Source of the DNA: Candidatus Aminicenantes bacterium UBA2190
Lineage (GTDB): Bacteria; Acidobacteriota; Aminicenantia; UBA2199
Reading direction: 5' to 3'
DNA: 64,000 nucleotides
Assembly: GCA_002335385.1 (NCBI GenBank)
Contig: DCVK01000061.1
Location: forward strand, 22,762-86,761
The first letter of the stretch is position 1. Each line of letters starts with the position of its first letter. Shown here one piece after another: positions 42,539 to 51,234 of this stretch. The position numbers and the translations under genes were made by a program. The notes under the pieces are model-generated. The model ran no database searches. It saw only the letters and a list, made by a program, of their open reading frames with translations, and was not told the origin of the DNA.

Positions 42539-43416
42539 GGCTGGCGGCCGGTCAGGATGCGGAAGATCTCCCCGTATTTTTCGGCGGTGGCGGTGATCAC
42601 GTCGTGAGGGAGCGCCGGGGGAGCCGATCGCTGGTCCCAGGAAGAGGCCAGCAGGTGGTTGCGCACGTACTGCTTGTCCAGGGATGGCGGCTCCTGACCT
42701 GGGCGGTAGTCCGCCAGCTTCCAGAAGCGCGAGGAATCCGGGGTGAAAATCTCGTCGATGACGACGATCTTTCCCTGCTCATCGCGCCCGAACTCGAACT
42801 TGGAGTCGGCGATGATGATCCCGCGCTCCAGGGCATAGGCGCTGGCAAAGGCGAATAGCTTGAGGGACAGTTCGCGCAGTTGATCGGCCGTGTCACGTCC
42901 CAGCCGTTCCGCCAGTTGATCGAGAGTGATGTCCTCGTCGTGGCCTTTATCGGCCTTGGTCGTGGGCGTAAAAATGGCTTGCGGCAGGCGCGCGCCATAG
43001 CCGAGACCGCGGGGCAACTCGACCCCGCAGATCGCCCCCTGCCCGCGATAGGTGTTCCAGCCCGACCCCACGAGGTAAGCGCGGACGATGGCCTCGACCG
43101 GGAAGGCGTCCAGCTTGCGCGCCAGCAGCGAGCGCTGCTCCAGAATGGGGGCGTAGGCCTTGAATTCGGGAAGCTTCTCCGGCTCTGCACTGAGCACGTG
43201 GTTGGGGATCAAGTCCTTTGTCCGCTCGAACCAGAAGGCGGCGATGCGATTCAGGATGCGGCCCTTGCCCGGGATCAGCGAGGGCAGGATGAAATCAAAT
43301 GCCGAGATGCGGTCGCTGGATACGATCAGCAGACGGCCGTCCACTTCAAAAACATCGCGGACCTTGCCGCGCTTGAATAACTGGAAAGGCAGTTCTGCCT
43401 TTGGCAGCGATTGCAA
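42535..43416 (-). CDS. purC: Phosphoribosylaminoimidazole-succinocarboxamide synthase
   Basis: SAICAR synthase of de novo purine synthesis (about 293 residues). Motifs: KRGKVRDVFEVDGRLLIVSSDRISAFDFILP, PNHVLSAEPEK, VRAYLVGSGWNTYRGQG, LADSKFEFGRDEQG-like IIADSKFEFG, and IDEIFTPDSSRFW. Three starts are possible. ATG 43455 lies at the predicted transcription start and is unlikely; ATG 43431 has no ribosome-binding site; TTG 43416 follows GGAG by 7 nt and is preferred. It is coupled to the cvpA-like gene by an ATGA overlap. Confidence 0.94.
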   Translation of the reverse strand: MQSLPKAELPFQLFKRGKVRDVFEVDGRLLIVSSDRISAFDFILPSLIPGKGRILNRIAAFWFERTKDLIPNHVLSAEPEKLPEFKAYAPILEQRSLLARKLDAFPVEAIVRAYLVGSGWNTYRGQGAICGVELPRGLGYGARLPQAIFTPTTKADKGHDEDITLDQLAERLGRDTADQLRELSLKLFAFASAYALERGIIIADSKFEFGRDEQGKIVVIDEIFTPDSSRFWKLADYRPGQEPPSLDKQYVRNHLLASSWDQRSAPPALPHDVITATAEKYGEIFRILTGRQP

Positions 43417-43457
43417 TATTCCTCTCCTCATTGCGGTTTGGTGAATCAGAAGCATTT

Positions 43458-43486
43458 ATTTTATTTGAATCCTATTGGTTTGTCAA
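43458..43486 (-). promoter_or_regulatory. Promoter of the purC-cvpA unit
   Basis: Perfect TTGACA (43481-43486), 17 bp, TAAAAT (43458-43463) on the minus strand. Predicted start is near 43451. Confidence 0.8.
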
Positions 43487-43503
43487 TCAGCATGCAGAAG
43501 ACA

Positions 43504-43601
43504 TCTGACCCCTGACGTCTAACCTCTGACATCTAACGTCAGGCGTCTACCGTCTGACATCTGACATCTGTCGTCTGACATCTGACGTCTAGGGTCTAAC
43601 A
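43504..43601. repeat. Tandem heptamer array (TCTGACN family)
   Basis: Fourteen consecutive in-phase 7-nt units with consensus TCTGACN, starting at 43504 and repeating every 7 nt (for example TCTGACA at 43525, 43553, 43560 and 43574). Variation is mostly in positions 3-7. The array fills the gap between queA and the purC promoter. Confidence 0.88.
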
Positions 43602-43608
43602 TCTTCTT

Positions 43609-44631
43609 CTAGGCAATGAGCAGCGCATCGCCGTACGAGAAAAAGCGATATTTTTCGGCGATCGCCTGGCGATACGCTTCACGGAGCACATCCAGTCCGG
43701 CAAAGGCGCTGGTCAGGATGAACAGCGACGATCTGGGCAGGTGGAAGTTAGTCAGCAGCTTGTCCACCATGCGGAAGCGGAAACCCGGGCTGATGAAGAT
43801 ATCCGAGCTGAAATCCTCGCGGGGCCCGGCCAGCCGGGCGTAGCTTTCCAGCGCGCGCACCGTGGTCGTGCCCACCGCCAGCAGCCGCCCGCCGCTTGCC
43901 CGCAACTCGCGAATGCGTTGCGCCGCGGCGGCGCTGATGCGGATGCGCTCACTGCCCAACCGGTGTTGGGTGATATCCTCGGTCTCGATCTTCTGGAACG
44001 TGGCTTCGCCCACATCCAGGGTGATCTCCAGCAACGGATGGCGCTCGCGGAGCCCGGCCAGGAGCTCGGGCGTGAAATGCAGCCCGGCGGTCGGCGCGGC
44101 GATGGAGCCGGGATCGCGGGCATAGACCGTCTGGTAGCGCTCCAGATCGAAGCGGCGCCGGGCGGCCGCCTCCCCTCCCCGGCGCTTGATATAGGGCGGA
44201 AGCGGCGCGTAGCCGTGCTCGAGAACACGGGCGTAGTCACGGTCGAAGCGCAACCGGCGCCGGCCGTGGACGCCGACGGCGATGATCTCACCTCTCGCCC
44301 CGCCCTCGGCGACAAACGAGGCGCCACGCGTGAATCGCGCCGCCGGACGGCACAGGGCCTCGAGCTGACCGCCCCCCAGGTCCCTGACCACCAGCATCTC
44401 CGCCGTCCTGCCGTCGACCTGGCCCAGGAGCCGGGCGGATACCACGCGCGAATTGTTCATGACCAGGAAATCGCCGGCGGCCAGCAGCCGGGGGAGGTCG
44501 GCGAAGCGGTGGTGGGATATCCGCCCGCCGGCACGCTCCAGGAGCAAAAGCCGCGAGCCGTCGCGGCGCTCGGCCGGGTAGCGCGCGATCAATTCCGCAG
44601 GCAGGTCAAAGTCAAACTCGGATAGCTTCAT
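43609..44631 (-). CDS. queA: S-adenosylmethionine:tRNA ribosyltransferase-isomerase
   Basis: A 340-residue enzyme that adds the epoxycyclopentane precursor of queuosine to tRNA. Typical stretches: MKLSEFDFDLPAELIARYP, MNNSRVVSARLLG, RYQTVYARDPGSIAAPTAGLHFT, VGTTTVRALES and TNFHLPRSSLFILTSAFAG. ATG 44631 is used because it gives the standard start; an in-frame TTG lies 9 nt upstream. The stop codon is immediately followed by the heptamer array. Confidence 0.96.
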   Translation of the reverse strand: MKLSEFDFDLPAELIARYPAERRDGSRLLLLERAGGRISHHRFADLPRLLAAGDFLVMNNSRVVSARLLGQVDGRTAEMLVVRDLGGGQLEALCRPAARFTRGASFVAEGGARGEIIAVGVHGRRRLRFDRDYARVLEHGYAPLPPYIKRRGGEAAARRRFDLERYQTVYARDPGSIAAPTAGLHFTPELLAGLRERHPLLEITLDVGEATFQKIETEDITQHRLGSERIRISAAAAQRIRELRASGGRLLAVGTTTVRALESYARLAGPREDFSSDIFISPGFRFRMVDKLLTNFHLPRSSLFILTSAFAGLDVLREAYRQAIAEKYRFFSYGDALLIA

Positions 44632-44653
44632 CCCCTGCAACCGCTCGATCTAT

Positions 44654-44773
44654 CGTGATTCGTGATTCGAAACGGCATGAGGCCGATCCATTGCATCTGC
44701 TCGTCACTTGTCACTCGTCACGGGTCAAAATAGTTCCTTGAGCTTCTTGCTGACACTGACACTGACACTGTCA
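44654..44773. repeat. Mixed short tandem repeats between queA and fusA2
   Basis: Three small arrays: CGTGATT twice (44654-44667); GTCACTT, GTCACTC, GTCACGG, GTCAAAA in 7-nt phase (44703-44730); and hexamer TGACAC three times plus TGTCAC (44751-44774). The last abuts the fusA2 stop codon. Confidence 0.75.
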
Positions 44774-46858
44774 CTATTCTTCTTCTTCTTTAACCCTTCC
44801 TTCCTTGACGGCCTCGTCAATGATCTTCTTCTGCAGGTGGCCCGGCACCTCCTCGTAATGCGAAAACTCCATGAAGTAGCTGCCGCGACCGCCGGTGATC
44901 GAGGTCAGCGTCGGCTCGAAGTCGAGCATCTCCGACATGGGCACCACGGCCTTGACCACGTGGTTCTTGCCCTTGATCTCCATGCCCTGGATCTTGCCGC
45001 GGCGGCCGCTGAGGTTGCCGTTGATCTCGCCCATGAACTCCTCGGGAATGACCACTTCCACTTTGACCACCGGCTCGAGGATGGTGGGCTTGGCCGCCTT
45101 CATGGCCAGCTTGAAGGCCATGGAGGAGGCCATCTTGAAGGCCATGTCCGACGAGTCGACCTCGTGGTGGCTGCCGTCGTACAGCTCCACCTTGAAGTCA
45201 ACCACCGGGTAGCCGGCCAGCACGCCGGTGTTCTTCGATTCGACGATGCCCTTCTCGATGGCCGGCACGAAGTTGCGCGGAACGGACATGCCCACCAGGG
45301 CGTTGACGAACTCGAAGTCGCCCCCGCGCGGCAGGGGTTCCATGCGGATCAGGACATGGCCGTACTGGCCGCGGCCGCCGCTCTGCTTCTTGTATTTCTT
45401 CTCCACGTCCGACTTGCCCAGCACGGTCTCGCGATAGGCGATCTTCGGGTGCTTCATTGACACGTCCACGCCGTACTTGCGTTTCAGCTTGTTGACCACC
45501 ATCTCGATATGCAACTGGCCGTTGCCCGAGAGGACCAGCTCCTTGGTCTGCGGGTCGCGCAACATCTTGATGGTGGGATCCTCCTCCATGATGCGCTGCA
45601 GGGCGGTGGAGATCTTGCCCTCGTCGGCGCGGGCCTTGGGCTCGATGGCGAACGAGATCGAGGGCACGGGGAAGGAGATGGCCGGCAGCATGACCTTGTC
45701 GGCCTTGGTCGACAGCGTATCCCCGGTCTGCGTCTCCTTCAGCTTGGTGACGGCAACGATGTCGCCGGGCTGGACCTCGCCGGCCGGCTCCTGCGTCTTG
45801 CCCTGCAGCAGGAACAGCCCGGCCACCCGCTCCTCGACCTCCTTGTTGGCATTGAAATAGAAGGTGTCGGGTTTGAAGGCGCCGGCAAAGACGCGGACCA
45901 GGGAGATCTTGCCGGTGAAGGGATCGGAGATGGTTTTGAACACGAGACCGGCAAAAGGGGCGGCCCTGTCGGCCTTGACCGGGGCGCCGCTGCGGTCGGT
46001 CGCCGGCGGTACTTCCAGGGGCGACGGGGCGAAGGAGACGACGAAGTCCAGCAGGGGCTGGACGCCGCGGTTGGCCAGGGCATCTCCCAGCAGCACCGGA
46101 AAGGCGTTGCGCTGCAGCATGGCATTCTTCAGCCCGGCGCGGATCTCCGCGGGCGACAGGTTGCCTTCGGCCAGGTACTTCTCCATCAGCTGCTCGTCGT
46201 TCTCGGCGATCTTCTCCAGCAGCGCCTCGCGGCGCAGTCCGACCTCGTCCTTCAGCGGCTCGGGGATGGGGATCTCCTTGCTCTCGCCCTTGTCGTCGGC
46301 GCCGAACTGCCAGGCCTTCATCTCGATGACATCGACCAGGCCGCTGAACTCGGGCCCCTGGCCGATGGGCACCTGCACGGCGACCACGTTCTTGCCGAAG
46401 GTGGCGACCAGGGAGTCGAGCACCTTGTCGAAGTCGACCAGTTCCTTGCTCATCTTGTTGACGAAGAACAGGACGGGGCGGGCCGCCTCGGCCAGCCCGT
46501 CGAAGATCCTCTCGGTCTGGACCTGGATGCCTTCCTGGGCCGAGACCACCATCAGGCCGGTCTCCACGGCGCGCAGCGCCACCATGGTCTCCCAGACAAA
46601 ATTGGCGAAACCGGGGGTATCGAGCAGGTTGATCTTGACCTTGTCTTTATAGGCATAGGCCAACGACGCCTGGATGGAGATCTTGCGGGCGATCTCTTCC
46701 TCGTCGAAATCGGTGACCGTGTTGCCCTGGTCCACTTTTCCCAGGCGGTTGACCATTTTGCTCACGTACAGCAGGGCCGAAACAACGCTCGTTTTCCCGC
46801 TCTGGCCGTGGCCGACCACGGCCACGTTGCGCAGGTTCTCGCTCAGTATATCCTTCAT
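44774..46858 (-). CDS. fusA2: Elongation factor G-like translational GTPase
   Basis: A 694-residue EF-G-type GTPase of the second (FusA2-like) group. G1 is GHGQSGKTS instead of the AHIDAGKTT of housekeeping EF-G, G3 is DTPGFANF, and G4 is NKMS rather than NKMD. Domains II-V are complete (GRGQYGHV domain IV loop, GGRGSYFMEFSHYEEVP near the end). An accessory role in translation or ribosome recycling is more likely than the main elongation function; the main EF-G gene is not in this window. ATGA overlap with glyS; last gene of the glycine operon. Ends with an acidic EEEE tail. Confidence 0.9.
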   Translation of the reverse strand: MKDILSENLRNVAVVGHGQSGKTSVVSALLYVSKMVNRLGKVDQGNTVTDFDEEEIARKISIQASLAYAYKDKVKINLLDTPGFANFVWETMVALRAVETGLMVVSAQEGIQVQTERIFDGLAEAARPVLFFVNKMSKELVDFDKVLDSLVATFGKNVVAVQVPIGQGPEFSGLVDVIEMKAWQFGADDKGESKEIPIPEPLKDEVGLRREALLEKIAENDEQLMEKYLAEGNLSPAEIRAGLKNAMLQRNAFPVLLGDALANRGVQPLLDFVVSFAPSPLEVPPATDRSGAPVKADRAAPFAGLVFKTISDPFTGKISLVRVFAGAFKPDTFYFNANKEVEERVAGLFLLQGKTQEPAGEVQPGDIVAVTKLKETQTGDTLSTKADKVMLPAISFPVPSISFAIEPKARADEGKISTALQRIMEEDPTIKMLRDPQTKELVLSGNGQLHIEMVVNKLKRKYGVDVSMKHPKIAYRETVLGKSDVEKKYKKQSGGRGQYGHVLIRMEPLPRGGDFEFVNALVGMSVPRNFVPAIEKGIVESKNTGVLAGYPVVDFKVELYDGSHHEVDSSDMAFKMASSMAFKLAMKAAKPTILEPVVKVEVVIPEEFMGEINGNLSGRRGKIQGMEIKGKNHVVKAVVPMSEMLDFEPTLTSITGGRGSYFMEFSHYEEVPGHLQKKIIDEAVKEGRVKEEEE

Positions 46859-48939
46859 GTTTTTCCTCCTGGTTTGGTCTCGACTAGCAGTGAGAAATCG
46901 GCGACCGCCGCCAGCAGCTCATCGATGCGCTGCAGCAGGGCGATGCGGTTCTTGCGCAGGGTCAGGTTCTTGTCCATCACGAGGATCTTCTCGAAGAACG
47001 CGTCGATGATGGGCTTCATCTCCAGGATCTCCGAGCTGGCCTGGGCGAAATCCTTCTTCATGATCAGGCCGTCGATGCGCGGCTTCGCTTCCTTGAACAC
47101 GTCGGAGAGGATCTTCTCCTCCTTCTCCTTCAGCTCGCTTTCCGAAAAATTGCAGCGCCCGCCTCCGCCGCAAATATTCTTCAGGCGCCGGTGCAGAGCG
47201 GCCAGCGGCTCGGCCATGCCGCTGTCGACCAGCTTGGCGACCGCCTGGGCCTTCAGGAACTTGTCGTAGACAACCATGGTCTCCTGCGCCATGACGGCGT
47301 TGACCACATCGTAGCGGTACTTCATGATGTCCTTCAGGTAGTTCTCCAGGCGGGCGGCGAGCAACTCGCAGATGGTCTTGCAGCTCTGCTGCAGGTCGGC
47401 GTCGTTCTTGGCGAAATTCAGCGCGGCCAGGCGGATCAGCGGCGCCAGGTCCAGGGGGAGATGGAAATCGATGATGATCCGGATGACGGCGTTGGCGTCG
47501 CGGCGGATGCCGTAGGGGTCCTTGGAGCTGGAGATCTTGATGCCCTTGCCGACGAAGCCGGCGATGTTGTCCATGCGGTCGGCGATGGAGAGGATGCCCG
47601 CTCCCAAGTCGTCCAGCTGCTCGTCGTCCTGGCCCTTGGGCTTGTAGTGACCATAGATCGCCTTCCAAACCAGCGGGTCCTCGCCGGCGGCCTGCAGGTA
47701 GAGGCCGCCCATGATCCCCTGCAGCGAGGGGAACTCGCGCACCATCTTGGTCAGCAGGTCGTTCTTGCAGTGGAAAGCGGCCTTGTGCAGCTGGCCGCGC
47801 AGCGCGTCCTGCCGCGTCTCGTTGATCACGAAATCGACCAGGGCGGCCAAGCGCTCCACTTTTTCGTAATAGGTGCCCAGCTCCTTCTGGAACATGACGT
47901 TCTTCAGCAGGTTCTTCAGGGCAAAGAAATCCTCCTTGCGGTCCTGGTCCCAGAAGAACTGGGCATCCTCGAAGGCCGCCTGAACAACCTTCTCGTTGCC
48001 GCGGCTGACCTTGCCGTTCTCATCGGGGATGTTGGCCACGCCGACGAAATGGCTGGTCAGCTTGCCGGCGCCGTCATAGACCGCCAGCAGCTTCTTCTCG
48101 TGGGTCATGAAGGCGTTGATGATCTCCGTGGGCAGGGCGAGGTACTTGGCATCGAACCCGCCGCTGAAGGCCACCGGGTACTCGTTGCTGTAGACGTAGT
48201 AGTCCAGCATCTCCTTGCTGCAGGGCACCCGGCATTCCCACTCTTCCTCGATCTCGCGGATCTCGGCGAGGATCTTGCCTTTGCGCTCCTCCTCGCTCAG
48301 GATGATGAAATTCCGTCCCAGGCCCTCGAAGTAGTCCTTGAAGGAATTGACCTCGAAAAAAGCGTCGGAGAGCAGCAGATGGCCCGGGGAGCGGTTGCCC
48401 GAGCGCACGCCGGCGAACTCGACGTCGAGCGGCTTGTTGGCGAACAGGGCCAGGAGGCTCTTGACCGGCCGGATGAAGGGGACGCGCGACTCGTTCCAGA
48501 CCATGGTCTTGGGGAACGTCAGCGCCGCCAGCACGGCCGGGATCGCCTTGGCCAGCAGTTCGGCCACTTCGCGGCCGCCGCCGACCTTGGTGATGCCCAG
48601 GTATTTTCCCTTGGGCGTTTCGATCTCGACCACGTCGGACAGCTTGACTCCCTGGAATTCGCAGAACTTCTTCAGGGCCACGGTGGGCAGGCCGCGCTCG
48701 TCGAGGGCGATGCGCTTGGCCGGCCCCAGCACCGTTTCCTCCTGGTTGGCCGTCTTTTCCGGCACCTGCAGCACGTGGACCATCAGCCGGCGGTTGGTGG
48801 CCGCGCACTCGATGCCCCCGTGGCCGATACGATCCTGGGCCAGGCGCGCCAGGAACAGCTCGCGCAGCTGGTCGCGGATGATGCCGACGGCGGGAGCCGG
48901 GATCTCCTCGACCCCCAGTTCAAGAAGCAGGTCAGCCAT
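46855..48939 (-). CDS. glyS: Glycyl-tRNA synthetase beta subunit
   Basis: The 694-residue tRNA-recognising subunit of the tetrameric bacterial GlyRS. The opening MADLLLELGVEEIPA, the R-N-R-SPGH segment (GNRSPGHLL), the HD-like core (DALRGQLHKAAFHCKNDLLTKMVREFPSLQGIMGG in part) and LADRMDNIAG-like ADRMDNIAGFV are characteristic. ATG 48939 follows AAGGTG by 6 nt and lies 8 nt inside the end of glyQ. A GTG at 48948 would add three residues. Confidence 0.95.
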   Translation of the reverse strand: MADLLLELGVEEIPAPAVGIIRDQLRELFLARLAQDRIGHGGIECAATNRRLMVHVLQVPEKTANQEETVLGPAKRIALDERGLPTVALKKFCEFQGVKLSDVVEIETPKGKYLGITKVGGGREVAELLAKAIPAVLAALTFPKTMVWNESRVPFIRPVKSLLALFANKPLDVEFAGVRSGNRSPGHLLLSDAFFEVNSFKDYFEGLGRNFIILSEEERKGKILAEIREIEEEWECRVPCSKEMLDYYVYSNEYPVAFSGGFDAKYLALPTEIINAFMTHEKKLLAVYDGAGKLTSHFVGVANIPDENGKVSRGNEKVVQAAFEDAQFFWDQDRKEDFFALKNLLKNVMFQKELGTYYEKVERLAALVDFVINETRQDALRGQLHKAAFHCKNDLLTKMVREFPSLQGIMGGLYLQAAGEDPLVWKAIYGHYKPKGQDDEQLDDLGAGILSIADRMDNIAGFVGKGIKISSSKDPYGIRRDANAVIRIIIDFHLPLDLAPLIRLAALNFAKNDADLQQSCKTICELLAARLENYLKDIMKYRYDVVNAVMAQETMVVYDKFLKAQAVAKLVDSGMAEPLAALHRRLKNICGGGGRCNFSESELKEKEEKILSDVFKEAKPRIDGLIMKKDFAQASSEILEMKPIIDAFFEKILVMDKNLTLRKNRIALLQRIDELLAAVADFSLLVETKPGGKT

Positions 48940-49789
48940 GATTTTCACCTTCCGTCTGCTGGACGTATTTCTGGGCGATGCGCGCCGCCAGGTTGCGCAT
49001 GATGCCCATCAGCGCCGTGCGTTCGGCCACCGAGATGGCCTTGCGTGCGTCGAGGATGTTGAAGGCGTGCGAGCACTTCAGCACGTAATCGTAGGCCGGC
49101 AGGTAGAGGCCGCGGTCGAGGAGCTTCTCCGCCTCTTTCTGGTACTGGGTGAACAGCCCGCGCAGCATGTCGATGTCGGCGATCTCGAAGTTGTAGATGG
49201 AGAACTGCCGCTCCTCCTCCAGCTTCAGCTGGGCGTAAGAGACGCGGTTGCCCCATTCCAGATCGTACAGGCTGGACTTGCCGTCCAGGAAGCCGGCCAG
49301 GCGCTCGATGCCGTACGTGATCTCCAGGGAGTTCGGGTTGAGTTCGATGCCTCCGGCCTGCTGGAAATAGGTGAACTGGGTGATCTCCAGGCCGTCGCAC
49401 ATCACCTGCCAGCCGACGCCCCAGGCGCCCAGCGAGGGTGATGCCCAATTGTCGTCGTCGAATTTGATGTCGTGGATGCGGATGTCGACCCCCAGGTAGA
49501 TCAGGCTGTCCAGGAACAGCAGCTGCCCGTCGGCTGGGGCCGGCTTGAGGATGACCTGGAACTGGTTGTGCTTCTGCACGCGGTTGGGGTTCTGGGCGTA
49601 GCGGCCGTCATCGGGCCGGCGCGACGGCTGCCAGTAGGCGACCTGCCAGGGCTTGCGGCCCAGGACGCGGAAAAATGTGTCCGGAGACATGGTGCCGGCA
49701 CCGACCTCGGTATCATAGCCCGAGGCGATATAACAACCGCGCTCGGCCCAGAACTCCTGCAGCTTGAGAATGACGTTCTGTACGCTCAA
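48932..49789 (-). CDS. glyQ: Glycyl-tRNA synthetase alpha subunit
   Basis: The 285-residue catalytic class II subunit. Signature parts: LQEFWAERGCYIASGYDTEVGAGTM, PSRRPDDGRYAQNPNR, VDIRIHDIKFDDDNWASPSLGAWG and QFTYFQQAGGIEL. The start is TTG 49789, overlapping the gcvPB stop as TTGA, with GGGGGAAA upstream. No ATG is available near the conserved N-terminus. Direct coupling to the glycine cleavage genes is notable. Confidence 0.96.
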   Translation of the reverse strand: MSVQNVILKLQEFWAERGCYIASGYDTEVGAGTMSPDTFFRVLGRKPWQVAYWQPSRRPDDGRYAQNPNRVQKHNQFQVILKPAPADGQLLFLDSLIYLGVDIRIHDIKFDDDNWASPSLGAWGVGWQVMCDGLEITQFTYFQQAGGIELNPNSLEITYGIERLAGFLDGKSSLYDLEWGNRVSYAQLKLEEERQFSIYNFEIADIDMLRGLFTQYQKEAEKLLDRGLYLPAYDYVLKCSHAFNILDARKAISVAERTALMGIMRNLAARIAQKYVQQTEGENHG

Positions 49790-51234
49790 AGGCTTTCCCC
49801 CTTGCGCCAGCGCAGGACCGGCTTGCGGGCGGCCAGCGTCTCGTCCAGACGGCGCACCGGAGTGCGGGTCGGGGCCTGGCGGAGCAGCTCGGGATCCTCC
49901 CGGGCCTCGCGCAAGACGGTCTCCATCACGGCGATGAACTCGTCCAGGGTCTCCTTGCTCTCGCTCTCGGTCGGCTCGATCATCATCGCACCGTGCACGA
50001 TAAGCGGGAAATATATGGTAAAGGGGTGGATGCCGTAGTCCAGCAGCCGCTTGGCGATATCCAGCGTCTTGACCGGCAGGCCGCTGTCGGAGAAGACCAC
50101 TTCGTGCAGCGAGGGTCCCTGGTAGGGCAGGTCGAGAAGCCCCTCCAGGCGCTTGCGCAGGTAGTTGGCGTTCAGCACGGCGTCCTCGGCCACGCGTCCG
50201 ACGTTCTCCCGGCCCAGGGCCATCAGGTAGGCCAGGGCGCGGACGATGACCAGGAACTGTCCGTAAAAGTTCTTCACCCGGCCGATGCTGCGCGGATCGT
50301 CGTACACGACGTCAAAGCCCTCCCCGCGCCGCCGCACCCGCGGCACGGGCAGGTAGGGCAGCAGGCGCTCGGCCACTCCGACGGGGCCCGAGCCGGGACC
50401 GCCGCCGCCGTGGGGCGTGGCGAAGGTTTTATGCAGGTTGATGTGCATGACGTCCACGCCGAGGTCGCCGGGGCGCACGGCCCCCAGCAGGGCGTTGAGG
50501 TTGGCGCCGTCCATGTAGAGCAGGGAGCCGTTGGCGTGCAATGCGTCGGCGACGGCCATGATATCCGACTCGAAAATGCCCAGGGTGTTGGGGTTGGTCA
50601 TCATCAGCGCCGCCACGTCGGGAGTGAGGTGCGGGCGCAGCTCGGCCAGGCCGATGGTGCCCTGGGCGCTGGATGCGATCTCCTTGACATCATAGCCGGC
50701 GAAATGGGCCGAGGCCGGGTTGGTGCCGTGGGCCGAGTCGGGGATCAGCACCACCTTGCGGGGATCGCCCTTTTCCTGCAGGTGCTTGCGCACCATCAGC
50801 ATGGCGGTGAACTCGCCGTGCGCCCCGGCGGCCGGCGCCAGCGTGAAGCCGGCCAGGCCGGTCAGCTCCATCAGCCACTCCTCGAGCCGGGCCATGATTT
50901 CCAAGTTGCCCTGTACCAGGTCGTGCGGGGCGTAGGGATGGGCTTGCAGCTCCTCGGCGGCAGCGAACTTCTCGTTGATTTTGGGATTGTACTTCATGGT
51001 GCAGGAGCCCAGGGGGTAGAAGCCGGCATCGACCGAGTAGTTGAGCTTGGCCAGCGCCATGTAGTGGCGCACGACCTCCACCTCGGAAACTTGCGGAAAA
51101 TCGGGGATATCCCGGCGCCGCAGCGCCGGGTCGACGGCCGGCTCATCCGGCACATCGGCCTCGTTCAGTCCGACGCCGATCTTTCCCTCGCGGCTCAGTT
51201 CGAATATCAGCTTGGGCAGGGTGTTCATGGTCAT
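49786..51234 (-). CDS. gcvPB: Glycine dehydrogenase (decarboxylating) subunit 2
   Basis: The 482-residue PLP-binding half of the split P-protein. The Schiff-base lysine is in MHINLHKTFATPHGGGGPGSGPVGV. SVDAGFYPLGSCTMKYNPKINE and PDSAHGTNPASA are typical. With GcvPA it decarboxylates glycine and loads the aminomethyl group on GcvH. ATG 51234 overlaps the gcvPA stop (ATGA); ATG 51228, 7 nt after GGAG, is an equally good start. Confidence 0.96.
   Translation of the reverse strand: MTMNTLPKLIFELSREGKIGVGLNEADVPDEPAVDPALRRRDIPDFPQVSEVEVVRHYMALAKLNYSVDAGFYPLGSCTMKYNPKINEKFAAAEELQAHPYAPHDLVQGNLEIMARLEEWLMELTGLAGFTLAPAAGAHGEFTAMLMVRKHLQEKGDPRKVVLIPDSAHGTNPASAHFAGYDVKEIASSAQGTIGLAELRPHLTPDVAALMMTNPNTLGIFESDIMAVADALHANGSLLYMDGANLNALLGAVRPGDLGVDVMHINLHKTFATPHGGGGPGSGPVGVAERLLPYLPVPRVRRRGEGFDVVYDDPRSIGRVKNFYGQFLVIVRALAYLMALGRENVGRVAEDAVLNANYLRKRLEGLLDLPYQGPSLHEVVFSDSGLPVKTLDIAKRLLDYGIHPFTIYFPLIVHGAMMIEPTESESKETLDEFIAVMETVLREAREDPELLRQAPTRTPVRRLDETLAARKPVLRWRKGESL

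Noticed and set aside
43453..43455. First ATG of the purC frame as the start
   Set aside because: It lies only 2 nt beyond the -10 box, at or before the expected transcription start.
43504..43601. CRISPR array
   Set aside because: Units are 7 nt, contiguous and without spacers, and no cas gene is nearby. The other heptamer tracts fail for the same reasons.
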